Part shown: one piece after another, positions 21,426 to 32,400 of the stretch
How positions within the stretch are numbered: position 1 is the first letter of the stretch
How the letters are laid out: each line of letters opens with the position of its first letter
NCBI RefSeq assembly: GCF_000006565.2
Contig: NC_031468.1
Location: forward strand, 1,116,001-1,180,000
DNA: 64,000 nt
From: Toxoplasma gondii ME49
Taxonomy: Eukaryota > Apicomplexa > Conoidasida > Eucoccidiorida > Sarcocystidae
Direction: 5' to 3'
The notes under the pieces: generated by a model
Database searches by the model: none
The model's input: only the letters and a program-made list of their open reading frames with translations
What the model was told of the DNA's origin: nothing
Translations under genes and position numbers: made by a program

Positions 21426-24400
21426 AATCACTCTAATACAGTTATACCCTTGTTGCATGTCCTTTTGAGAAAGGATGAGACACGAAATGCCACAGCGAGA
21501 AAGACAACATGGATTTGCCGGGTATCTCTCCGCCTACTTTGAGGGAGGGTAGCGTCGCATCCACTCCAGGGTGGGCGAGGAGGCGCCGAGAGCGCCCCAC
21601 CGCACTGGTGTAGCAACACCAGGGGACTCTTGAGTGCGAGTCTCGCTGGTCTGTTCTCTCGGCTCCCCCACCCTGTTCTCCCTCACTGCCAGAGAGAGCA
21701 GTGGAAACTCCATTCGCCGGGAGGCAAGAATCTGGACTCTCTCGAACGATTTTATCTTTCTGCTGGGAGTGAAACGTGCACGGAGACCGCGAGCGGCGAA
21801 GAAAAACCATTAGCGCTTGCCAAGAAGCAAATACTTGGACTTCAGGAACACGCGTAGAGACGCCTTGTTCGAGGCCTGCGAGGGGAAGAGATTCAAGAGA
21901 GAAGACCGCACAGCAGAGAGGGAATGTTGAAAGAGAGGAGAATACGAAGAAGAGAGATCCCCAAGTGTGGGAAGACAGGGGAGAGGAGCCAGCTCACGAA
22001 GGAAGGAAATGCAGGACAGAGGAAACAACGACAGGAAAGCGGGAGACGTGCGAAAAGAAAAACAAAGCAGCAACTGACAAGGAGATACATGTCTCCTCGG
22101 TCCAGAATCCGTTGACAGGCTTTCTCAGTTCCATCATCTGGTCGGCTGGCTTGCTGGTTTCCTGTGCTCTAGTGTCCAGTCTGTCAGAATCCTGGTGTGC
22201 AGGGGCGTACCTGTCTGCAGCTGTTTTTCGATGTTTTCGCGGGATAGCTTTGGACTGGAAAGATATCCTTTCTCGACCCGTTCCGAGCATACGAGCAGAA
22301 GCCGGCCGACGCCCAACGTCGCACTGACCTGTGGCGACAGCGAAACGAAACCGGAGTGCAGAAGTAAAACCGAGACAGAAACCTACCATACAACCAGACC
22401 TGTAGGCGGAACGGCGAGGGAGACGGTGCATGCAGACACGGACGCAGAGCAAAGAAATGGTGCTTGCAGACAGAGGTGCAGCGAGACAGAGCCAGCGACC
22501 CCCTGCGGTTTTCCTTGTGGAACAACGCTTCGGGAAAGACCTAGAGCAGAGCCCAGCAGGAGCGACGGAATTGCAGTGTGAACAGACAGGCTAAACGGAT
22601 GCTCCTGAGTGCGGCGGCACAAGCTGTCAACAAAGAGAGACGACGCCGTTGCTTAGAATGCAGAGAAGGGTAAGATGCGACAGGAGAGAGAGAGCCCCCG
22701 CCAGTGTCCGAAGCAGAGACGAACACCAGACGGGGGAGAGGGGACAGCCTGCACGGCGAGAGGGGAGGAATATCACGGAACCTGGAAGACAGCAGAGAAA
22801 CCGAGGTCCTTTCTGATAAAGCAGAGCTGGCGAAAGAAAGAAGAAAACCAGCATCCGCGTTGCCTTGTTCTGTCGGACACGAGGCCGTTGCGAACGCACA
22901 CCTGGAGAATCTTGTCGAGTGTCTTGGGACGAGGAATCGCAAGGAGCAGATCGATCAGAGGAGCAGGAGACGCGGAAGGCTCCCTGAGACAAACACAGAG
23001 TGAAAAAACCAAAGCACCGAGAGAACCAAATGGCTCACGGAGCAGGGAACGCCGAACTGTGCATGCACACCAGCATTTATACACAGATATATATATATAT
23101 ATATACATATGTGTATATATATATATATATGAAGTGTATATATTTAATATATACACGTGAATCGAAACATGTCCGCACCTGCCCCATGTCCGTTTCGTCC
23201 GCGGCACCAAAACATTTGACAAGACTGCGTTACAGAGAATCATGCCGAAGCCGTCGTGAAAGAGGAGAGCAGAACCTTGAGCCGTGAGGCAGAAAACCGG
23301 AGACTTCCTTGTGTCAATCGAGGCGGTGGTTCAGAAATCTTCTTCCCTAGAAAAAAAACTGCTGCAATTACGAGTTCGACTCTTAGATGGTGAATGTCTT
23401 TGTCTCCCGGATCCAAGTCCTATTGTGTCAGCTCGGTTTCGAGGACAGTCAGTATATCTAGAAGGCTATTCTGAGCGAGACGTCAAAGTTCACGAGTGCA
23501 CGAACTGAAGCAGAGAGGGACAGTATCTTCTCCTTTCGCGCGTCTTTCCATCTCAGTGGGCGCTTTGTCTCTTTACCGTTCCTCATGTCTCCTCCGGTCT
23601 CTTTTTTTTCGCTCCTTCTCGATTATGTGTGATGTTCATCCCTCCATACGTCTGCACTTGCAGATTTTCATGACTGTCTCTTCCACTTCTTTTCTCTCTC
23701 TCTTTGCCTGTTTCTGACACGCGTATCGTGAATTGCATCGACTCCATGCAGCTTTCTTTTTCTCTCTGTCTTCTCTCTGTCTCTTTCAAACAGGGATGTT
23801 AGCCTAGAAATTGGAAGGTCACTGTCTCCTGCCTTCGTCTCCTTTGCTCCCTTTCTCTCGGATAACCTCCTCACCGCGCGATGTCTCTCTCGAGGTGGAT
23901 TTGAACACAGAGGGGGTGCTGGTTAACCGCAACAACATTGGCGCTGCAGATGCCTCCATTGAATACTCCTACTTTGAGAGAACTCCCGACCTACACGCAA
24001 CGAAAAGGACAGATTTCCCCGAAAAGAAGACAAGAAGATCTCTCCCTTCTCCGCATCTGACACGACACTCCGGATACAATCAACATGCACCGCATTACTG
24101 TTTAGATCTACGTCAGAAGCGCCTGGCGCCCTCTCTGGCGGTCTCTGTCCGTCGTCAGAGAAGAAGAACAAGGGGGCAATTCCGGACGTTGCACACATGC
24201 ATCTATCTCGCGCCTCTTGCGGAGAACAAATAGACCGATCTCGCGCTTCGAAAAGACGCAAGAGATCGATCTCTGGTCCCTGCCAAGAGTAACAGAGCCG
24301 CTTCCAAGACTGCAACTGCGACGGCATCACACTCACCTGAACTTTGAGGACAGAGAAGCAGTGTTGAGCCGCAAGGCCCGTCAAATCCACAAGGAGTTGT

Positions 24401-24516
24401 TCTTCTCCCTCGTCTCCTTTCTTCGCTCCCTCGTCTCCTTTCTCCGTTGGCTGCGACGTTGACAACCTGGTTCGGACTCGGCGGATCTGCCGCCTCTTGA
24501 GGAGAATAAGATTCAT
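21019..24516 (-). CDS. RsmE-type 16S rRNA (uracil-N3) methyltransferase, probably organellar (6 exons, 339 aa)
   Basis: Exons 24516-24337, 23990-23875, 22983-22902, 22328-22211, 21875-21538 and 21204-21019 sum to 1020 nt, in phase throughout. The chain follows the bacterial RsmE family from end to end: N-terminal MNLILL, a PUA-like domain (AAQHCFSVLKV then LKVGVFNGG), the LLLAIPRPKTLDKILQ strand-helix, TLGVGRLLLVCSERVEKGYL, LEQGVSTRVPEVQVF, and the SPOUT knot with IGPEGGW (289-295) and LRCETA (319-324), which binds S-adenosylmethionine. RsmE methylates N3 of U1498 in bacterial 16S rRNA; here the target is probably apicoplast or mitochondrial small-subunit rRNA, since eukaryotic homologues serve organelles. 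About 65 residues of Ser/Arg-rich insertion (about 190-258) interrupt the SPOUT domain. The ATG at 24516 is the first in frame and gives no evident presequence; 80 open codons lie upstream without an ATG, so a targeting exon may be missing. Confidence 0.93.
21385..21425. repeat. (TA)n microsatellite in the last RsmE intron
   Basis: TATATATA blocks lie between the fifth and sixth exons of the RsmE gene. Confidence 0.85.
23084..23152. repeat. TA/TGTATA microsatellite in the second RsmE intron
   Basis: Alternating TA and GTGTATATA units between the exons at 22902-22983 and 23875-23990 of the RsmE gene. Confidence 0.85.
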
Positions 24517-24756
24517 GTTAGCGGAAAGAGCGAAGAAAGGGGAAGAAGAGTCTCGGAAGACAAGCCGAAGAGGCAGACGCCACAGCGAACATGAGAGGCA
24601 GGAGAAGCGCGAGAAGATGCGGCGCCGCGGGATGGACGCCAGGAGAATCGGTACAGAGGCGAGAGTTGGGGAATGGAAGGAAAGAGGAAATGACAAGTTA
24701 GGACGAGGGAGCAAGACGAGAAGCAGATCAGGAAAAGGTGATACGGCCCTTGCAAC
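24517..24756 (-). promoter_or_regulatory. CT-rich 5' leader of the RsmE gene, open in frame without an ATG
   Basis: The coding strand here is pyrimidine-rich. In the frame of MNLILL it stays open for 80 codons back to a TGA at 24757-24759 and contains no ATG. The hypothetical translation is rich in Leu, Ser, Phe and Arg, a composition compatible with a transit peptide. It could be plain leader, or part of an exon joined to an upstream start. Confidence 0.4.
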
Positions 24757-27700
24757 TCATCCCAAGGTGTCAGCGTGGCAGTGGAAAACAAATGATCAAG
24801 TGGCGACGGAACCGCCTCTCTGTCCACGAGTAGCTCACTCTGAAAGAGGTGCCAAGGACATCCAGGTTCCCTAATTTCTCCCGCGGTGGAGATGAAGAAA
24901 CCAGATACTCTCGCGCTTCGAGATTATGCGTCGTCAACGCATGAAACAAATGGGAAAAGTAAACAAGTACGTGTGAATCGCAGATGAGGAACGCTGTGTT
25001 TCCTTCTAGAAAGTCTTCCTTCCGCACAGAGCCGCCGTGCAGCCAACTGTGTCAGAATTTACCCCCGATTGTTCACCCAACAGGGAATACGTTCACTTTT
25101 TCTTCCCTGTCTGAAACGGAAAGACATCTGAGAAGCTGGAGTTTTTATGAACAAGAAAGAAGTTGACGACATCGGGAAGAAAACCCAAAGTCGGAAGTTC
25201 GCTGATAGTGCACGGAAGATACGCGGGGGCCCCGTGGGGAGAGGTCGGCCGAAAAAAAAAGCGAGAAAGCGGATCTGAGAGGAGTAGGGATAAAACGCGA
25301 GGGAAAGAAACGCAACGAACTAGAAAGAAAACCATCAGACAGAATGGAGATGGATCAATCGGAAAGCGCTGTCGATTTTGGGAAGGGGGGGGGGGCCAGC
25401 TCCAGACTCAACGATGCGACATTCGCGGGTACCAGAGCTTGATACTTCTCCCCCAGTGCGTGGTCTCAAAAAAAACACGAAATATCTCGACCATCGCCAG
25501 AAGTGAAGAAAATTTCCGGAGGTTCCAGCTCCGATGAAAGAGATGAGCAGGTTGACGTACGCAGTGCTCAGAAGTAGACACTCGAGGCAACACACCGCCG
25601 AATTGAGACTTCTAAAGAGCAGATACTGTCCTGTTTCCCTCGCACTGAGAACGCACTTCTTTAATGTTCTAGCATTTACTTTACTTCTTTCCAGGTCTCT
25701 GCATTAGTCGCCATTTTGCGAGGGTCACAGAATCACGGGGTTAACCTCTGGGCACCGAAGTGTCCGCCGGCGAATCTCGGGTCCGGTGAGACCAGAGCGA
25801 CCTGATTTTCATCTGCTGTTCCTATTGAGACGCCCTCTTGGATGTTACTTGTTTTATTTATTAGCTAAGAACTGGTCGGTTCCCTTAAGGATTGTTATTT
25901 TCTAGGTGACGAGAGCTCAGCCGAACACAGCAGGCGTCCGCAGTTGGCTGCAACGCGCACAACCCGCCTCCCAGAGGCCTGCTGCTAGTCCCACAGTGGT
26001 CGTGTCGCAACGTGCTTCGGGGAAAAAATCAGGAATCTCAGAAGGAAAACCCCCTTAGTCGACAGTAAGGTTTTTTGCTGTTATCCTCGCCTTCGGCGAT
26101 CTCAAGATGACGCGGGATTTGGTCTAACAGTTCCAGACTTGCAGATTTCGGCCCCCCCCCGGTGTAGCAAAGCAGCTGTCAAGTGTCGAGCGCGGTGCAT
26201 CTGTGCCTGAAGACCACTATAGCGTGTCCAACTCACGTTTGGCAATTTCTGAGTGGGTGCTTTTCAATTTTTCCTGCTTTAAAGAAGCGAAGGCTCTCTT
26301 CTGCGAGGCGCCACTCCAATTCGAGCGCTGCCGGCGTACAGTTTTCGCGGAGCGGCGTGGAAGCGAGCTCGCTGCGCAAGACAACAGCGCTAGGTTTGTG
26401 ACGTTCTCTGGTTGAGGTAGAGGTAGCCCAGACGGCCCGCGCGATGGAAGGTGTTGCTGTCTTGCACTTTTCGAGAAAAGCTCGTCTCTGCTAGCTGCGC
26501 TCGACAGAAAGAGGCAGAAAGAGCATCGGCGACTGCGTTCGGGCGCAAGCGGAAATTTAAGATTTGAACGGTGGCGCGTCCGTCGGCTTCGAGGTTCTTG
26601 GATATTCCTTTGCTTCCGCGGCGCTTCCTCGTTGCGAGATAAATCGAGACAAGCGCTGCATGGATTTGTGCCCCCGGCCAACGGCGGAACTCAAACCTAG
26701 CCCACGCTTTGTCGCGAGTCCAGCGTCGCGCTTGTCTTGTTCTTTTATGCTTTTCTGTGGAGCATCGACCCGAGACAGCGTCGCATCTGGTGCAGTCTTG
26801 CCTCCGTTCTTGAAGAAAACGGAATTCCGGCAAGCAGAGCTTGCCAGAGTCGAGTGCAGGTTTCTTCTGTGAAAAAGGTAACGGCACTTCCTGTCTGGTA
26901 TGGAGCACGCCCCCCGTGGCATTCGTGAGTCAACGAACTTGACGCCGTTTAGCATGCCGCGTTTACTGCCGAGACTAAAGGGAACAGGGTCTTGCAGGAA
27001 CGTGAACGAATGACGAACTTCCCTACGCCCAGCTGCAGATCTGTGTTTTGCTTGGGCATTCTTCGAGCGGCGTTCGTGGGCTGTTAACGGACTCCCGCAC
27101 AACGTTGCATCTGCGGAACCTCTCCCAGCTTGCCTCAGAATAGCAGTTCCACCGGCGCTCTTGCGTTTTGTACCAACACTACACTGTGTTGGGGGGCCAG
27201 AACGGTAGACGAGGAAACAAAACACGCGTGCGGCCGACCCGCCGAAAACTGTGGGTATGTGTGGTAATCTTTCAGGGACGTGATTGTGGGCAACTTGGCC
27301 AGTTTGAGCTGACTTGCTGCATGGATTCCAGAGGACTCGGAGTCCGGGGGCAGTCCGACTAGAAGACCTATCTGCTTTTATCTATTTTTTGAGGTGAGAA
27401 AACTTCCACAAGTTGACCGTAAAGGAGGAATAGCGGAGCCTGTGGCCCGGCAGGCGGTTTGACCAGCCACCAGACTCCAATGATCCCTTGATGCAAATGA
27501 AGAATTGTGGCTCCTGTGGAACCAAAGTTCCTCATAACTGGGCATACCAAAACAGGGTGTCAAAACTGAATCTTGGGTACGGCTCGTAGTGAGCTGCTTC
27601 ATTTGTCGTTGTGTGTCTCAGCCGGAGAGCGCGTGTACGGCCGCACATGCCGTTGGTTTTTTCTGTCCACATCCTCAAGAGGATTTTGACACGACCGCCA

Positions 27701-29432
27701 GGTGTCACATGAAGTGGTTGCCATAGAAGTGACATTCTCCGTATAGAGTGAGATGCCTTCACTCGCTTCCAACGGAGCGATACAGAGAAGAAACTCTCTC
27801 ATGTTTCCTTCGGCAGTAGGTGCTGGTCGTGTTCGTTAACTGAAGCTGTGACCCTTGGACTTGACAGTCAGTGTTGTCCAAATGGAGGACAACTATGCCT
27901 TTGGTAGGAAACCTATTCGATTCACCTTCTGTGTAGTTGAAACCGGTACAATATCAGAAGCTAGAGAGAAACACCATTAGGATGTTCCAACAACGCATTC
28001 TTTTGTGGAGAGTCCTTTGTCCCTACCAAATGGCAAACGCTCGCCTTTCAGGTGTGGACAGCGTGTGCCTGTGTCGCGTAATGACTGGTGAATCTCGTTC
28101 CATTCATTCATTTTGCCGATTTTTCTTTCTCTCGGACTTTGCTTTGTTTCAGTACCCGTATTACCTTTTTCCGTGGAGTCAGTGGTGGGCACAGGGACCA
28201 TCCAAGTAGCAGATCGTGGTGCAGGTGTATGGCACTCTATGGCATTCATCTGTGAACATTGAAAGCAGGCGTTTTTTTTCGTACGACTCGGTGAGTTTCA
28301 ATTTGTTTCTGGCGCTACTCTGCATCTTCCTCTGTCAGCGATCTACATTCGTTTTCTTGTCGTGCTGCAAGGGTGGTGACCACTGTGGCTTGTCTTTACA
28401 AGCCGATATGCCGTGGCAGCATCGCAACAACAGTTCTTGTCGTACGTCTCTGAAGTCTGAAGAACTGCATTGTACCTTAGCGCTTCGGTATGTTCTCTTT
28501 TCGTGTGACAACGGACCCTGCTCGCTCTAACACGAGGCCTATCTCCGTTCGACCCACTTTTCCTTGTGTGGGGAAGTGCATGTTTTACACAGCTTTCTCC
28601 CGTGTATTTTGCTCGCTGTATACACTGCTCTTTCCTGCGTTTCTGGGTTTATGCCATGGTACAAAAAAAGTCAGGCGGCGAATGATGACGACCGCATTTC
28701 AGAGAGACCGTCCAGAAAGGGTTATGTCTCCCCTGGTTCGAGTAAATGACGTGTGTTCTGGAACGGTTTCACGTTGCATTCCTGTTTCTGTGCTCTTCAA
28801 CATGCTTGTCGATTGACGGCCACCGAAGGCGCCCTTTCGCTGGTGTTTCCTCGTTCATTTGCCTCTAGTCGCGTCGAATGGACCTGTCTGTCCAAAGTTC
28901 TTCACCGGTGCAGTGTTTTTCCACCACTTGCGCTTCTTCCGCAAATTTCGTTGTGCCGGCGCGAGGGGCAAACAGCTGTCTACCGTGTTCATTGCAAGTG
29001 ACGCTTCGGCGGCCACCAAAGGAGAGGCTTTGGGGTTTCCTGTCTTTCTAGGTTCGTTTTGCTGGAGGGAGAATGCATGTGTCTTCGGCTTGTCGCGAAC
29101 TAGGAGACAACTCATAAGACACTCGATTTGACAGAGACACGCAAAGGCGTCGGTATTTGAGGGGAAGGTCACGGTAAGAAGTCCGCTTTGCGCTTGCTGC
29201 CGGGAAGCATTGCCCGCCTTGGCAAGTAGACATGCAGCGAGGCGGCGCCGTTTGCGGGACAGCCCAGCTTTTTCCCGATGCCGCGTTTGTGTGTCTTCCG
29301 CTAGGTACCCGGACGACGACCAGAAAAAGCCGGCGGCAACCAGGGGAATTGGGTTTGTTTCTGTGTCACTCGCCAACATTTCCTGCATTTTTAATCGCAC
29401 TTCGTTCTTTTCTCCTCATCGAAAGAAGAACG
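24757..29432. other. Long spacer between divergent genes; no supported gene
   Basis: This separates the RsmE gene (-) from the PPR-like gene (+) and should hold both promoters. A 12-base G run (25385-25396) and a 9-base C run (26152-26160) stand out. Open frames of 170-220 codons on the minus strand at 26390-27225 overlap in different frames, and at least the longer one begins at a non-ATG codon; they look like chance openings in GC-rich DNA. Confidence 0.6.
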
Positions 29433-32400
29433 ATGGGAACATCGACGCTGGACGCCAGCGTCGGCCATCACGGACCTTCTGTCCAGCAGCCCTTTGAGGT
29501 TGCGGCCTCACCGCCACCCGACCGAGGCTTTCCCTTCGAATCCGAAAAATGGATTTTTGCCGTCCTCGTCGTTCTCATCATTGAGTTGGTAAGATAAAAG
29601 AAGATGGAAACCAGTCCGTTCTCGTACTCCCGTGAGCGCTTTTAGGCGACAAGCTGTGGCGTGGTCACCTGATGTCCCATGCCGCGTCCGCGAGGCACAT
29701 GCTCGTCCGGAGTCAGCGGGCGGCGGAAAGTTGGGGACACAAACCGTCGAGGCTTTCTCTGACCGTTGTCTTACAATTCCTTAACTCTTCTTACCGTGCT
29801 CGCTGCTCGTGACGGCACTGTGCAGAACAGGGAAAATCTGTGACTTCCTTGGTGTGGCAGACCCGCACTCGCGCTCTAACAAGAATGATGCCTCGTGGGT
29901 CCAGCTTCTACAACTAAAACTGGCTCACGTGCCGAATTTGATCATCTCTCTGTGGCAGTTGTTTTCGCAGAACTCAGTTTCTTCATTGTAACGGCGGTTT
30001 GCGCCGTGCTGGCCATTTTGCTGAGAGTCGCCGCGGCGAGTCACCGCAGGTGGTGATCGAGCCAGGTGAAGACACTGCACAGCACAGTCCGTGCTGTTCC
30101 CATCTGTGAAGGAGCGAGCCGGCTGGTCAGTCTTGTTCCTACTGGATGGCGGCGAATCGTCACTTCGTCTTTTTGTGCCGCGCATGTCTTTCGTCGTGTT
30201 TCCAGGCAGGGCTTCTGCTGTACCTGGTCGGGCGGGCATTGCGGCGCCGCTGCGTGCATTCTGCCGACGCATCATGCTCAGCAAGAGAGCCTTCCTGCTC
30301 CTGTCCGTCGGGGACGTCTTCCGTCCTGATCGGCGAGGTGGCTTCTCTGCCGCAGAAGGCGAAGGATTTTTCAACTCCTCTGCAGGGCGCCAGTCACGTC
30401 CACTCCGAATGTTCGACCTTTGAAGCCTTGCCCAACGATTTCCGGCTGTCATCTTCGCATTCCGGCGGATTCTGCGGCTCGTCTCTGGTGGACTCCCAGA
30501 GCGCAGGGCTGCCAGAACAGGAGCACGCGCTCGTGTGTGGCGAAGACAGCGTGTGGCAGCTCAAGGCCAAGGACGGACAAATGGGGACGTTTGACTCCGA
30601 CGCTTCGATATCGTCTCTTTCCCGCGTCTTCCCCACCCCCCTCATGACGCGCGCATCACGGACGCTAAGAGTCGACGACGAGGATAAGGCAAGGGAAGAC
30701 CGAAGCGGACTGCCGCCAGCCGCTCTTCTGGCTGCCCTCGAAGGTGTTTCCGAGTCGGCGTCGAAAAGGAACTTCGACAAGCGTGAGCGGAACGCCGTCG
30801 ATCGCTCGGGAGACAGCCTTTCCTCCCTTGTCTTGGGAGGAAGAGGAAGGAGGGCTGCTGATGCCGAGGCTCTTGCCCATGTCCACTCTCCTTTCTCCGC
30901 GCCCTCGCTTGACGCATTCACCTACGCGTGGAAGGGTGCCAGCACGCTGCATGGCGAAGACATCACCGACATGAAGGAGCGGCGAATGTACTCCCGGAAA
31001 TCCATGCTTCAATGTCGCGTTGCTCTGGTAAGCTTGCCGGAGGGAAAAAGAGATCATCCAAACGAGGAGCCGAACACAGCAAGCACGTCAAGCCCTGTAC
31101 GCAGGTTTCCGCTGAGTGCAGTCGCCGCAGGTCTCGAACCAAAATGCTGTTTCTCTGTCGTCATCGTCTCCGGATGCCCTCAAACTGTTCACTGATGAAA
31201 AAGGGCAAGGTCCCGTTTAGAAACCAGACGCCTCCTCGCTAGGTCCGACACTCGCTTCAGAAGCTGCCCGAGACCACAATTCCAAATCGGTATCTTTTTC
31301 CCCTCTAGCGCGAATGCCCCCTCGGCCCGCCTGTCCGCTGTCTTAGTTCTTTGCGTTGTCGTTCTTTCCTGTAGATTGGTCTACGCCGTGTTTCGTCTGT
31401 GTCGGCTGCTCCTCGCTTCACTCTTTTCGTCGGTTTCGTCGCCTGTCTGTTCCACAGCAGGAGAAGACAGCGCGGCTCATGAGGCAAGGGGGTCTGCAAG
31501 ACGGCGAGAAACCTCCCGCGTACGGAGACGCGGCTGGCGCCTCCAACTCTTGTCAGCAGGAACAGTTGCTGTTGCCTCTGTCCTCTCTCGAGTTGCTGCG
31601 GAGTCTTCGGTGTGAGGCGGTAGAGGCTGCGTCCTCAGGGCGTCCTCGCTCGTCCTTGCACAGCTCTCGCTCCTCGCGATTCTCCTCCGGAGGGGCCTCG
31701 ACGAATGCAGGTTCTGCTATCGCAGCTTTCTCCTCGCAGGACTCTCTCGACTCGCTTTCTGCAGCCGACGTTGTCAGCGTGGACGACGTACTCCACAAGC
31801 GAGACGGATGCGCGGAGGAACGGCTGTCGCGCAGCCTGGCAGCGCTGGCAAAAAGTCCAGTGAACCGCCGGGCGGTCACCCGCGAGGAAAGTGCGCGAGG
31901 CGAAGAGGTAGAAAACATCGCCGAGGAGAGACGAGGCAGCGAGAAGCTGGACCGGGGAGGAGTGTGGCGCCGATCTTCGACCGCGGAAGGCGTCGCCGCA
32001 AAGGCGATAGAGAAAAGCAAGTCGAGCAGAGTCGCCCTCCCGCCTCGAGGAAAGGGCGAGTTCGAGCACGTCCTCGAAAGGTAGGTTTAGGTCTCAGGCA
32101 TAGTTGTCCTATCGCTGATTTCGCGTATGGCTTAGTGTAGGGTGGAGTGGATACATCTTAGGATACATCTTAGAACGAAGGAACTTGCGAGCGCGTTTCC
32201 GATTCCTCTGTCGCAGAGCCATGAAGCTGAAACAACTCGATATCGCCATCACCGTTCACGACAGCCTGCGGGCAGAAAACGTCAAAATCGACCGCAAGAG
32301 CTACATGCTCCTTGTCCAAATTGCAATGAGGTACGAAGGCAAGCCACTCTCGAGGTCCGATGTCAGACTGGGCCGGTTTCTTTCGAGTGAATTCTTCGGA

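Noticed and set aside
26557..27225. 222-codon minus-strand open frame
   Set aside because: First codon is GTG, no motif, and another frame is open over much of the same DNA.
29900..30052. Hydrophobic open stretch in the first intron of the PPR-like gene, possibly a second membrane span
   Set aside because: All acceptors before it need one leftover base, and its exit phase does not match the next exon, while the direct splice 29588 to 30206 is in phase and makes a complete membrane span.
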